NCBI RefSeq assembly: GCF_000612505.1
Contig: NZ_CP004078.1
Span: forward strand, 4,413,280-4,477,279
Source: Paenibacillus sabinae T27
GTDB lineage: Bacteria > Bacillota > Bacilli > Paenibacillales > Paenibacillaceae
Length of the DNA: 64,000 nucleotides
Direction: 5' to 3'
In this document: positions 27,201 through 36,212 of the stretch, piece after piece
Layout of the letters: each line of letters begins with the position of its first letter
Position numbering within the stretch: the first letter of the stretch is position 1
The notes under the pieces: model-generated
Told to the model about the DNA's origin: nothing
Database searches by the model: none
The model's input: only the letters and a program-made list of their open reading frames with translations
Program-made: the position numbers and the translations under genes

Positions 27201-28772
27201 ATGAAAAAAATTACATCCATGGCCTTAACCCTACCCCTGCTGTTCAGCTTCGCCAGCGGTGCTCTTGCAAAACCGCAAATTCAGAGTGACTCGGGCCTTG
27301 GCGTCTATTATGAGATTTATGTCAATTCCTTCTCTGATTCCAACAACGACGGTAAAGGCGACCTGAACGGCATCCTGCAAAAGCTGGACTATCTCAATGA
27401 CGGAAATCCGCATACGAAGAAAGATTTGGGCGTCGATTCGCTGTGGCTGATGCCGATCGGCTCTTCCCCCAGCTACCATAAGTACGATACAACCGATTTC
27501 TACAGTGTAGATCCGGCGTACGGCACCACGGAAGACTTCCGCCGCCTGACGCAAGAAGCGCATAAGCGGGGAATGAAGGTGACGATCGACCTTGCGCTCA
27601 ACCACACGAGCAACAAGCATCCGTGGTTTCAGGCAGCCGCCAAGGACAAGAACAGTCCGTACCGGGATTATTATATCTGGGCTGACGAGAACACCGACCT
27701 GAATGAAAAAGGGCCGTGGGGACAGCAACTCTGGCACGAGTCCTATCCGGGTTCCGGGGACTACTACTACGCCCTGTTTATTGATTTCATGCCAGATTTG
27801 AATTTTGATAATCCTAAAGTACGTGAAGAAATGATCAATGTCGGCAAGCATTGGCTGAACCAGGGAGTCGACGGTTTCCGTCTCGACGCAGCTATGCACA
27901 TCTACAGCAAGCCTGATGAAGTGAGCAAGAACGTTGCATGGTGGGATGAATTCAAGCGGGGACTGGCCGAGGTCAAGCCGGACGTTTATCTGGTCGGCGA
28001 GGTGTGGGACCGCCCGAACAATATCGCTCCTTACTACAAGGCGCTGGATTCTTCTTTCGACTTCGACCTGTCCTCGAAGATTCTGGACGCCGTGCAAAGC
28101 GGCTCGGATAACGGACTTGCTGGTTTTGCTTCGAATACGCTGGACTTGTACAGCAAATATGCCGATAACCCTATCGACGCTCCGTTCCTGACCAATCACG
28201 ATCAGGAACGGACAATGTCCTTATTGAATGGGGACGTGAATAAAGCCAAAACCGCCGCCTCCATCCTGCTCACCCTGCCGGGTAACCCGTTCATTTATTA
28301 TGGAGAGGAAATCGGTATGCTTGGTGAGAAGCCGGACGAGAATATCCGCGAGCCGTTCCGGTGGTACCCGGGAAGCGGAGAAGGACAGACGGATTGGGAG
28401 CCCTCCCGCGATAATACAGGCCCGGACGCCGTCTCCGTAGAGTCGCAGGAGAAGGATAAGGACTCCCTTCTCTCCCATTACAAGGAGCTGATCCGCTTCC
28501 GTCATGAGAGTCCTGCTCTAATGAAAGGCGACATTCAGGAGATGACGACTGGAGACAGCCGCATTATGGGATACACCCGAACCTTTGAGGATGACTCCGT
28601 ACTCGTTCTGCATAATTTGAGTGCAGACACCGTAACAATCCAAATCTCCAACGAAGAATGGCAGGGCCGAAAGCTCGAATTCTCCACTTCTAATGAAGTG
28701 AAAATCAAGAAAGCCGGCGATCAGCTTAACATCACCATCCCGGCCTATACCACCTGCGGGCTGAAGAAATAA
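27201..28772 (+). CDS. Secreted GH13 alpha-amylase family enzyme
   Basis: A 523-residue secreted enzyme (signal peptide MKKITSMALTLPLLFSFASGALA). All four GH13 regions are present: DLALNH (I), GFRLDAAMH with nucleophile Asp229 (II), GEVWD with acid/base Glu267 (III) and TNHDQ with Asp334 (IV). A C-terminal beta domain closes the protein. The start is preceded by aaggaagagagg, and the gene follows the TapA-like gene by 42 bases, so they may share a transcript. The region II and III patterns look like the alpha-amylase/neopullulanase-like group, so both starch and branched or isomalto-type oligosaccharides are possible substrates. Confidence 0.88.
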   Translation: MKKITSMALTLPLLFSFASGALAKPQIQSDSGLGVYYEIYVNSFSDSNNDGKGDLNGILQKLDYLNDGNPHTKKDLGVDSLWLMPIGSSPSYHKYDTTDFYSVDPAYGTTEDFRRLTQEAHKRGMKVTIDLALNHTSNKHPWFQAAAKDKNSPYRDYYIWADENTDLNEKGPWGQQLWHESYPGSGDYYYALFIDFMPDLNFDNPKVREEMINVGKHWLNQGVDGFRLDAAMHIYSKPDEVSKNVAWWDEFKRGLAEVKPDVYLVGEVWDRPNNIAPYYKALDSSFDFDLSSKILDAVQSGSDNGLAGFASNTLDLYSKYADNPIDAPFLTNHDQERTMSLLNGDVNKAKTAASILLTLPGNPFIYYGEEIGMLGEKPDENIREPFRWYPGSGEGQTDWEPSRDNTGPDAVSVESQEKDKDSLLSHYKELIRFRHESPALMKGDIQEMTTGDSRIMGYTRTFEDDSVLVLHNLSADTVTIQISNEEWQGRKLEFSTSNEVKIKKAGDQLNITIPAYTTCGLKK

Positions 28773-28789
28773 CCTTAACCGAATAAAAC

Positions 28790-28836
28790 AAACAGGCTTG
28801 TACCTACGGCTGATTCGCCGTTGTACAAGCCTGTTT
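28790..28836. terminator. Bidirectional terminator between GH13 gene and nifH
   Basis: AAACAGGCTTGTAC (28790-28803) pairs perfectly with GTACAAGCCTGTTT (28823-28836); the loop carries an ACGGC/GCCGT stem. It lies between convergent genes. Confidence 0.85.
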
Positions 28837-28879
28837 CATTATATTATGATTTCATACTCAGCCTAGGGCTTCTCTTCGC

Positions 28880-29776
<897 letters not shown>

Positions 29777-29844
29777 TCATCCTCCAATATATTAGAATAC
29801 TTAAACTGTTTTATTGATACCAATTTCTGAAGCCGCCGTCGTCG

Positions 29845-30312
29845 TCAAATCCCTAAATCCTTGTAGAACTCGACGCTCTCCAGCAGCAGCTCTTCAATGC
29901 CGCCTTTACCGGAAAGTGCCACAATCCCTTTTTGCAAAAGCTTGCGCCTCGGCGAATCGCCGATTCCCGAGCACAATAGCACTTGGCAATCCCCGAGCAT
30001 AGCCGCCGTATGGTCAAAAATCTTCTTTTTGTCATCCGGACTGCTGCACTCGATCCTTCCGGTGCAATACGCTTCAACCTGGCGCACTTCCAATTGCTTC
30101 GTCTCTTGTCCAAAGACGTCATAGATCCAAAACTCGCTCGCGTGACCAAAGTGCACATTAACTTTTCCGCCGCCCCGTGTTGCAACAGCTATTCGGATCG
30201 CCGCAGGTTCGGATGCCGGAAGCTCAGCCGTTTTAGGCGTCTGCCCTTCGTCCGCCTGCTGCTTCTTAGCCGTTTGACGGCTCGATTCATCGGCGGCGTC
30301 AATTGTTTCCAC
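29845..30312 (-). CDS. NifX/NafY-family FeMo-cofactor domain protein
   Basis: 155 residues. After a polar N-terminal tail, residues 40-150 form a dinitrogenase iron-molybdenum cofactor-binding domain (IRIAVATRGGGKVNVHFGHA; LLCSGIGDSPRRKLLQKGI). This domain occurs in NifX and NafY and at the C-terminus of clostridial NifB, and the tail of clostridial NifB is the closest pattern I recognise. The GTG start at 30312 is preceded by aaaggagg with 7-base spacing; an in-frame ATG at 30348 has no such signal. It is first in the nifH transcript, behind a promoter with GlnR boxes. It probably carries a cofactor precursor to or from the NifEN-like scaffold. Confidence 0.8.
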   Translation of the reverse strand: METIDAADESSRQTAKKQQADEGQTPKTAELPASEPAAIRIAVATRGGGKVNVHFGHASEFWIYDVFGQETKQLEVRQVEAYCTGRIECSSPDDKKKIFDHTAAMLGDCQVLLCSGIGDSPRRKLLQKGIVALSGKGGIEELLLESVEFYKDLGI

Positions 30313-30361
30313 TGAAACGCCTCCTTTAGAAAGGTTAATGACAAGCATTGCAGAAGTCCCG

Positions 30362-30378
30362 TGTAATATTACATAACA
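30362..30378. promoter_or_regulatory. GlnR/TnrA box (exact match), downstream site
   Basis: TGTAATATTACATAACA fits the GlnR/TnrA consensus TGTNA-N7-TNACA exactly. It lies about 26-42 bases after the predicted transcription start of the nifX-nifH unit, the position where GlnR acts as a repressor in the characterised Paenibacillus nif promoter. Confidence 0.7.
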
Positions 30379-30410
30379 TTTTGCGAGAGTTGGTTTAACT
30401 CGTTAGAGCC

Positions 30411-30440
30411 ATATTAGACTTTGAAGACAAAAGCTGTCAA
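30411..30440 (-). promoter_or_regulatory. Sigma-A-type promoter of the nifX-nifH unit
   Basis: On the minus strand, TTGACA (30440-30435), an 18-base spacer and TAATAT (30416-30411). Transcription should begin near 30404, about 90 bases before the GTG start. Confidence 0.6.
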
Positions 30441-30488
30441 TGACGCTAAAGCGCATACATTGCTCTTTGACAAATCGTTCAAACACTG

Positions 30489-30505
30489 CGTCATATTAAC
30501 TCACA
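30489..30505. promoter_or_regulatory. GlnR-like box (one mismatch), upstream site
   Basis: CGTCATATTAACTCACA differs from TGTNA-N7-TNACA only at the first base. It lies about 50 bases upstream of the -35 hexamer, where an activating site would be expected. Confidence 0.4.
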
Positions 30506-30581
30506 TAAAGCTGCGATGATGCGCTTTCATTTCTCTAATTAATCGCTTACATTGTTAAAAAGAAAAGCGCAAAGGCTGCGC

Positions 30582-31877
30582 TTATCGAATGATTTCTCTT
30601 CCATTCAACAGAACATTTCCGAAATAATTCAACAATTCCGCCGTCCCCCGGTAGCCGACACTAACCTGAAATGACGAACCAAAGCGGTTAAACACGGGAA
30701 AGCCGAAGGGGATAAAAGGAATACCCCATTCTTCCGCCATCGATTCGCTGTACGAACTTCCGACCCATAAATCGGCAGCCTGCACCGGTTCTTGTTCCAA
30801 TATCCGCCGGTCGTGGATTTGCGCGGACAATGGCGAAGAAAACACCGGCTCAAACGACTTAACACCGACTTCCGAAAGCCACTGGGACAGCGAGCGCAAA
30901 TGGTCGGCCTCTAGCGCCGCGACTATTCTCTTGCCTCTAAACGTTGAGCAGGTATCCAGCATACAATCCAGCAGGAACTGCCGCTGCCAGCGGTATTTAA
31001 CCTGAACCTCGTTTCCGCTCAGCTCCAGCAGGAATTGAAAAAATTCATCCGTCTCCTGCAGACCGGTTATTCCTTGGAATACACGATAAGGGATGTTAAG
31101 CTCTTTGCGGAGCAGCTTGGCGCTGGGCTCCATGCATCGTCCAACCGCTACGGTGAAGCCGGAACCGAGCATTTCCTTCAGATAGTCCAAGGGAACACCA
31201 CCCCGGGATAATGAGGTATGGCCTGTCAGCAGATGGCCCGTCAGCGAGGAGGACAGGTCGGGAAGTACGATCACCTCCATGCCGAACGAGGCGATGATTT
31301 CTTTTAATTCCATCACGTCTCCCGGTGTCAGGTGAGGACCAGGCAGGAGATTGATCCGGTTACGGTGTTTTTTGGGCAGTGCTTTGGGACGGGAACGGAG
31401 GATTTCTTCGATCACGGATTGGACAACCTGAGCGTAGCCCGATTCCATCGAGCCCTCACCATCCGGCAGCGACAAGGTCAACAGCAGCTTGTCTTCAAAA
31501 GCCTGCAAGTTTTCATCCAAATAACGCTTCGTTATTTCCTCCAAGTCCTCTCTGGCCGCAACCGTTAACGAAGTACCGATAATCGCAATCACATCCGGGT
31601 TATCCCCTGCGATCGCATGCTGAAGCGCTTCACAGACCGCATTGTTACCGCCCAGGATGACATCGGCATCCTGAATCGATATATTTTGTATGGACACCGG
31701 TTCCCTGAAGTGGCGTGACATAACGGTCCGGATGGCTTCAGCACATCCCGAGCCCCCGTGCAGAAGTGGCAGGGAGCGGTAAATCCCCTGAAGGGCAAGC
31801 ACGCCGCCGATCGTCTGGTTACCCAGCAGGAGATTGTCTGGCAGCGGTTCGTCACTCGACCTGAATGGTATAGACAT
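30582..31877 (-). CDS. nifN: NifN-like cofactor-scaffold subunit
   Basis: A 431-residue NifN-family protein. The region YRSLPLLHGGSGC keeps the single cysteine (Cys45) that in Azotobacter NifN helps ligate the O-cluster. The other two component 1 cysteine positions are Ser35 and Thr102, which is normal for NifN. It starts 3 bases after the nifE stop, so translation is coupled. It should pair with the NifE-like protein as an alpha2beta2 scaffold on which the cofactor precursor matures. The sequence is clearly divergent from standard NifN (IGTSLTVAARED where NifN has a TTGLSET-like motif). Confidence 0.82.
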   Translation of the reverse strand: MSIPFRSSDEPLPDNLLLGNQTIGGVLALQGIYRSLPLLHGGSGCAEAIRTVMSRHFREPVSIQNISIQDADVILGGNNAVCEALQHAIAGDNPDVIAIIGTSLTVAAREDLEEITKRYLDENLQAFEDKLLLTLSLPDGEGSMESGYAQVVQSVIEEILRSRPKALPKKHRNRINLLPGPHLTPGDVMELKEIIASFGMEVIVLPDLSSSLTGHLLTGHTSLSRGGVPLDYLKEMLGSGFTVAVGRCMEPSAKLLRKELNIPYRVFQGITGLQETDEFFQFLLELSGNEVQVKYRWQRQFLLDCMLDTCSTFRGKRIVAALEADHLRSLSQWLSEVGVKSFEPVFSSPLSAQIHDRRILEQEPVQAADLWVGSSYSESMAEEWGIPFIPFGFPVFNRFGSSFQVSVGYRGTAELLNYFGNVLLNGREIIR

Positions 31878-31880
31878 GGC

Positions 31881-33227
31881 TTACACCTCCCATGGCGGAC
31901 GGCGGCAGACCGTTTGCCAAACTGGCTGTTCCAAAATATCCATAAGGTCTTCAGCCATTCTCCGCAAGCCGGCGTAACCCGAATACGTCTTCCGGCGATC
32001 TTCATCAATATCCAGAAACGGTATTTTCTCTTTCAAAGGCACATAGGCGCTGCGTCCGCTGACGATCATCAGATCAGCCTGCCGTGACTCGTACAGCTTA
32101 AGCATGCTTTTTTCATCAATTTCCGTTAGGATCAGCGTATCCTCTTTGATTCTCTCCTTGATTCGCGATACATCTTCCCTCGCATTCGAATGGGTGCCTA
32201 TAGCCGTAATCCGCAGACCGAGCTCATGCAGCGCAGAGATATACAACCAGCTCTCTGACCCTTCCGTAAAGAGCATGACTTTTTTCCCCTTCAGTGGTTT
32301 GCAGGTCAAAGATATTTCCTTGCGAAGCCGCGCCTCCTCCTTGCGCATATACCGTTGAAGCCTGTCATCCAGCTCTGCATTCTGAAAATAATACGCCAGC
32401 TGACGCAGAGAGAACCGGATTTCATTGGACCCGAAGAAAGATCCCTCACAAAAAGGTATATCGAACGTATCCCTCATGTGCCGGGCCAAATTCAGCATCG
32501 ACCTTCCGCCTACAAGCATATTGACCTTTGCAAGATGTGCCGCACGCAGTTCATCAAAGGAACAATCTCCCCCGATTCGCGTCATTACACGGATTCCCGC
32601 CTCGGACAGCAAGCCTTCAATTTCCTTCATCTCTTGCGCAAACGGATACCCGCCGATTAAATTGATATCAAACGGAGTACATTCTTGGACTTCAACGTCT
32701 GCCGCACCGATCACCTTCTTGAATAAGGCTTCCCCCGCATATCGGTTCCCTATGTTCGGCCCCCCGGATAATCCCGGATTATCAACGGCGATGACTGGAA
32801 TCCCCCATGTCTTCTCCGCCTGTTCACACACAGCATTTAAATTCTCCATAGCAAAAACAGTAGAGCAGGTTGCATATACAAAAATACAGGGAGGATGGTG
32901 CCTCCTGATGATTTGGCCAATCATTTGCAGAAGTTTCTTCTCACTGCCGAGCGTGATATTTTCCTCCGTCATTCCCATGGAAAACACAAGCTTGGACAAA
33001 GATGCGCCAGGCGACTGGGCCTTCAGCATTCCCCAACCGTTCTGGAGGCAGCTTGCCGTGCCATGAACCAGATGCGCCGTATCCAAGATCGGCATCAATA
33101 CCGACTGTGAGCCCTGAAAAGCGCAGGGTTGTGTCCGCTCCCCGGGTTTGGGACTGGAGCAGCCCATTTTATCCGGGCAATGATTGTGCTCGCAAGCAGG
33201 TTCAACAAATAAGCCGGAATGATGCAT
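31881..33227 (-). CDS. nifE: NifE-like cofactor-scaffold subunit lacking the cofactor-ligand Cys
   Basis: A 448-residue NifE-family protein. The three O-cluster cysteines are present: Cys35 (CAFQGSQ), Cys60 (HGTASC) and Cys121 (VYATC). The position of Azotobacter NifE Cys250, which binds the cofactor precursor, is Gly240 in VNMLVGGRSMLNLARHM, although the surrounding sequence aligns closely (IPFCEGSFFGS). The GDD after Cys121 is also replaced (STVFAMENL). The ATG at 33227 is chosen because GGAGG lies seven bases upstream; an in-frame GTG at 33245 lacks a signal. It is the first gene of an EN-type operon. It may be a specialised scaffold for a non-standard cofactor, or a drifting paralogue. 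Confidence 0.82.
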   Translation of the reverse strand: MHHSGLFVEPACEHNHCPDKMGCSSPKPGERTQPCAFQGSQSVLMPILDTAHLVHGTASCLQNGWGMLKAQSPGASLSKLVFSMGMTEENITLGSEKKLLQMIGQIIRRHHPPCIFVYATCSTVFAMENLNAVCEQAEKTWGIPVIAVDNPGLSGGPNIGNRYAGEALFKKVIGAADVEVQECTPFDINLIGGYPFAQEMKEIEGLLSEAGIRVMTRIGGDCSFDELRAAHLAKVNMLVGGRSMLNLARHMRDTFDIPFCEGSFFGSNEIRFSLRQLAYYFQNAELDDRLQRYMRKEEARLRKEISLTCKPLKGKKVMLFTEGSESWLYISALHELGLRITAIGTHSNAREDVSRIKERIKEDTLILTEIDEKSMLKLYESRQADLMIVSGRSAYVPLKEKIPFLDIDEDRRKTYSGYAGLRRMAEDLMDILEQPVWQTVCRRPPWEV

Positions 33228-33345
33228 CAGATAACCTCCAATCACACAGTTTATATCTATTTATATTTAAACATAATTAATCCTCATCATTTATAACATT
33301 TTTCATTTATTTAGCATTCATCAGTTTCAAAAAAAAGAAAAAAAT

Positions 33346-33389
33346 AAATAGGCTCATAAGATCGCTAAAGCAATCTTATGAGCCTATTT
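33346..33389 (-). terminator. Terminator after tRNA-Leu
   Basis: A perfect 17-bp hairpin (33346-33362 with 33373-33389; arm AAATAGGCTCATAAGAT). On the minus strand a long T-rich run follows. It lies directly 3' of the tRNA and upstream of nifE. Confidence 0.85.
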
Positions 33390-33395
33390 GAATGA

Positions 33396-33475
33396 TGCCG
33401 GTGAGAGGACTCGAACCTCCACGGTTTCCCTCACGATTTTGAGTCGCGCGCGTCTGCCAGTTCCGCCACACCTCC
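33396..33475 (-). tRNA. tRNA-Leu (anticodon CAA), acceptor stem damaged at the prophage junction
   Basis: 80 bases without encoded CCA. The D-arm (GCG..CGC), anticodon stem-loop (CGCGA-CTCAAAA-TCGTG, anticodon CAA), short variable region and T-arm (GGAGG-TTCGAGT-CCTCT) are all good. The 3' acceptor strand is CACCGGC, but the 5' strand is GGAGGTG rather than the expected GCCGGTG. This leaves G-G and A-G mismatches at pairs 2-71 and 3-70. The prophage begins on this 5' side, so the first bases were probably brought in by integration. Whether the gene still makes a functional tRNA is doubtful. Confidence 0.8.
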
Positions 33476-33536
33476 CGTCACATAAGGGTTTTAACGCTGT
33501 TGTACCGCGTATTATTCGGTTTTAATCGTACAACTA

Positions 33537-33558
33537 CGGTCAATCATCCGGTCAATCA
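33537..33558. repeat. Direct repeat near the prophage end
   Basis: CGGTCAATCA occurs at 33537-33546 and again at 33549-33558, 12 bases apart, about 60 bases inside the prophage from the tRNA. Integrase arm-binding sites often look like this, but no integrase is available to test it. Confidence 0.35.
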
Positions 33559-33652
33559 ACGATAATCTAATCGTATGCGCCTCCGGGTCGTGCGCACCTC
33601 AACGTACTGATAAGTATAACTCGGACGCACCCGCAGCGCAAAGGTTGTTCGC

Positions 33653-33681
33653 TTGATAAACGCCCGTCTCTACGTTATAAT
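33653..33681 (+). promoter_or_regulatory. Sigma-A promoter for the first prophage cargo gene
   Basis: TTGATA (33653-33658), a 17-base spacer and a perfect TATAAT (33676-33681), followed by a Shine-Dalgarno (cggagg) before the ATG at 33718. Confidence 0.7.
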
Positions 33682-33717
33682 ACGAACATATATTCGCTAT
33701 TATCGGAGGCTTGCGAT

Positions 33718-34083
33718 ATGAAAACACCGACCTCAATCACGGAAGAAGACCGGGCGCTAATCAAACCGTACGTAATCCTTCCGCTCGTCCTTCACGCATT
33801 CGAACGCGACACTCGCGTTTTCCTCAATCTACGCTCACCCGATCCGTACGTCGACTGGATACATGCGGCCCGTGAACGTCTGTGCCACGAGACACGTCTG
33901 ACCCGCTACGAAGCTTTGAAGCGCGGGCTTAATATATACAAGAACGAACGGACGGGCAGTGGCATTGTCGTGAAGTTCCATTATCGAGGCAGCGGCGGGG
34001 AAATGACGTTAGAAAACAGGGAGATCGCGGAGATTGCGGTATCTCTTATGCGGAAGTACCTGACGTTCGAGTTACCAAACTAA
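33718..34083 (+). CDS. Hypothetical prophage-end protein
   Basis: 121 residues, soluble, basic and acidic residues mixed, no signal peptide or transmembrane segment. It has a clear promoter and Shine-Dalgarno. It is oriented opposite to the late genes and lies between the att site and the lysis module, where lysogenic-conversion (moron) genes are usual. I do not recognise the family. Confidence 0.7.
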   Translation: MKTPTSITEEDRALIKPYVILPLVLHAFERDTRVFLNLRSPDPYVDWIHAARERLCHETRLTRYEALKRGLNIYKNERTGSGIVVKFHYRGSGGEMTLENREIAEIAVSLMRKYLTFELPN

Positions 34084-34216
34084 AATACGGCCTGTTTCGT
34101 CCCCTCGTGCGCTAATCTTGAACCGGGGCGTTGGAGATCGCGCGTGTTCGTTGGCTGGCGGTATGATAGCGAGTATCTTACGCCGGTCAGTCTATCGGCA
34201 TGAGCTGGAAATATCA

Positions 34217-34247
34217 TTGACACTGAAACAGCGTATCTCCGTATAAT
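34217..34247 (+). promoter_or_regulatory. Promoter of the DUF3862-like lipoprotein
   Basis: TTGACA (34217-34222) and TATAAT (34242-34247) are perfect hexamers, but the spacer is 19 bases, longer than the ideal 17. Confidence 0.5.
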
Positions 34248-34280
34248 ATTAGAAACATTGTAAAACTAAAGGAGATAACA

Positions 34281-34913
34281 ATGAAACGTAGTATGTTCGT
34301 GCTCATTTTTTTCCTTCTCTTGGCCGGTTGTGGACACGTCACAGAACAAACGTCACCAACGCCCAGCCATTCGCCGAAACCGATTGTAGTGCCATCCCCG
34401 TCGCCATCTCCAGAACCTTCCCTCCCACCTGACGAGTTATTCCGTAGCGCTAAAACAGAACTTAACGAAGGCCGACCGTTGACTGCTCGGAAAATGTTTT
34501 ATCAGATATTAAATAACTATCCAGAGACGAAAGAGGCCAAAGAGGCAAAGTCGGCCATTGAGTTTATAGAAGGAGTCAGCGCTGAGGAAAAGGCGCAGAA
34601 ATTAGCTATCAGACAAGGCAACTTTCCACCAACTCCTTCCCCCACTCCTGCGGACGCACAGCCGACAGATACAAGCGACTGGATACCAGTAGACGACAAC
34701 GCAAAAATGACAATGGCCGACTTTTTAAGTATTAAGGAAGGGATGCGGCTATATGACGTGGTGAAAATAGTAGGCGGCACGGGCGAACTTCTATCGGAAG
34801 GATACGGGACAGAGATATACTCTTATGAAGGCGTAGGTGATTTAGGGGCTAACGCAATAATTACATATACGGACGGTAAGGTCGTTTCAAAAGCGCAGTA
34901 CGGACTTAAATAA
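34281..34913 (+). CDS. Lipoprotein with DUF3862/SmpA-like C-terminal domain
   Basis: 210 residues. The signal peptide ends in the lipobox LLAGC, with the lipid on Cys at about 17. A Pro/Ser-rich spacer (about 25-52), a TPR-like helical stretch (about 54-108), a second Pro/Thr-rich linker and a DUF3862-type domain (about 143-210; FLSIKEGMRLYDVVKIVGGTG, AIITYTDGKVVSKAQYGL) follow. It is probably anchored on the outer face of the host membrane and expressed from the prophage by its own promoter and Shine-Dalgarno (aaaggag). It may alter phage adsorption or host surface, but this is speculative. Confidence 0.7.
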   Translation: MKRSMFVLIFFLLLAGCGHVTEQTSPTPSHSPKPIVVPSPSPSPEPSLPPDELFRSAKTELNEGRPLTARKMFYQILNNYPETKEAKEAKSAIEFIEGVSAEEKAQKLAIRQGNFPPTPSPTPADAQPTDTSDWIPVDDNAKMTMADFLSIKEGMRLYDVVKIVGGTGELLSEGYGTEIYSYEGVGDLGANAIITYTDGKVVSKAQYGLK

Positions 34914-35024
34914 AAATACAGGAATCTGTGCATGAGTAGTACCTTCAAAAGTTAGTCTCGACTTTAAATTCATAACATATGCGATCTGTTTGTTTGAAAA
35001 TCACTTTTACTAGGAGAGGCGATA

Positions 35025-35951
35025 ATGGATCAGAAAATTACCGCATTGATAGCTGCACACCTATATGACGATGCCTTCTACAAAACTACAGGAATTAATC
35101 CTATTATTAATTATTCAGAGGTTCTACAAAAACATGGGGAAAAAATTTTAGAATCGTTAAATAAGCATTTACAAGACGGCCTCGTACTGTTTGACAGCTC
35201 ATTACAACTGATTGAAACTATCTATAAAACCTTCGAGTCAGATGCAAAATCAAACCACGAGAACATAACCTTCCTCGTACTTAGCTCCAAGATATTTTCA
35301 CTAATGCTAGGTATGAGGAGTGTGTTATTTTCAGGCTCATCCGATTCGTATAAGTGTTTATTACGCCCGCTTTTAGAATCTTTTGATACTTTTTATACTA
35401 GCCTTATCAATCCCGATTTTTCAAAAGAATATGGAAATACTACCGAAGTTTATGACAATAACGATTTTTGGTACAGAAAGGGCAAAGGCAATAAGATTAG
35501 AAAGTATATCCATCAACTTTACAGAGTATTAGGCGCAGACGATGAGTTTGTAGCGGAATTTGATAACAGACGTGAGTATCAACAGAGATTCCTATCTGAA
35601 TCACTGCATTCATCGTTTAATGCTGCCTTTTCTACACACTTCACCTTCAATTTAGACGGAGAACTTAAGCATATGTACGGGGATGTTTCTATAGCATACC
35701 CTGCACTGCTTCTAGAGACCATAGATGAGATCAGTAATTTTGGCTATATTTTGAATGCTCTATGTCAAGATGATGAGTTGTTAAGTCTTTCGTTTATCCA
35801 AAGTTTTAGGGAAAATGTTTTATTTAATTATTACTGTGATAGATTTGCTCTTCTTTACCAAACTTACCGACCACAGCTAGCAGAACTAAAAGAAAATACC
35901 AACGCAATTTTTAGAGATATGGCGAATGAACTTAATAATACCTCTTCGTAA
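35025..35951 (+). CDS. AT-rich hypothetical protein (moron candidate)
   Basis: 308 residues, predicted mostly helical, no signal peptide. Conserved-looking stretches include CLLRPLLESFDTFYTSL, and paired aromatic or acidic residues later. The base composition and codon use are far more AT-rich than the phage genes around it and than the host genes, a sign of separate transfer. It lies at the att-proximal end, where phages often carry anti-phage or host-modifying cargo. I do not recognise the family; a general resemblance to DUF5677-type proteins is possible but weak. Confidence 0.65.
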   Translation: MDQKITALIAAHLYDDAFYKTTGINPIINYSEVLQKHGEKILESLNKHLQDGLVLFDSSLQLIETIYKTFESDAKSNHENITFLVLSSKIFSLMLGMRSVLFSGSSDSYKCLLRPLLESFDTFYTSLINPDFSKEYGNTTEVYDNNDFWYRKGKGNKIRKYIHQLYRVLGADDEFVAEFDNRREYQQRFLSESLHSSFNAAFSTHFTFNLDGELKHMYGDVSIAYPALLLETIDEISNFGYILNALCQDDELLSLSFIQSFRENVLFNYYCDRFALLYQTYRPQLAELKENTNAIFRDMANELNNTSS

Positions 35952-35970
35952 CTAACAATAAACGAAAAAA

Positions 35971-36010
35971 AGCGCAGCCCTAACGGAACCCTATCCGCTA
36001 AGACTGCACT
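35971..36010. terminator. Bidirectional terminator between cargo genes and lysis module
   Basis: A 17-bp stem with a few non-Watson-Crick pairs (35971-35987 with 35994-36010) flanked by A and T runs. It ends the rightward cargo gene and the whole leftward late operon. Confidence 0.8.
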
Positions 36011-36025
36011 TTTATTCCCTACGTT

Positions 36026-36208
36026 TTACTTCGCATCCTCCGCCGGGAACGTTTTATATATCCCGACGCCAATCACCGCATACGTTACGATATCGACGGC
36101 CGCCTGGTACACGCCAGCTTCCGGGGCCGCCCCGTACTTAACGAGGAGTTGATACGTCAGGCCCGCCACCGCTGCGATAAATACCGGATTGAGTAAACGT
36201 TTCTTCAT
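36026..36208 (-). CDS. Phage holin
   Basis: A 60-residue protein with two hydrophobic segments (about 8-24 and 33-53), basic N-terminus (MKKRLLNP) and polar C-terminus (FPAEDAK), as in small Gram-positive phage holins. It lies immediately after the endolysin gene at the end of the late operon. Holins form membrane lesions that release the endolysin. Shine-Dalgarno aaggga. Confidence 0.75.
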   Translation of the reverse strand: MKKRLLNPVFIAAVAGLTYQLLVKYGAAPEAGVYQAAVDIVTYAVIGVGIYKTFPAEDAK

Positions 36209-36212
36209 TATA

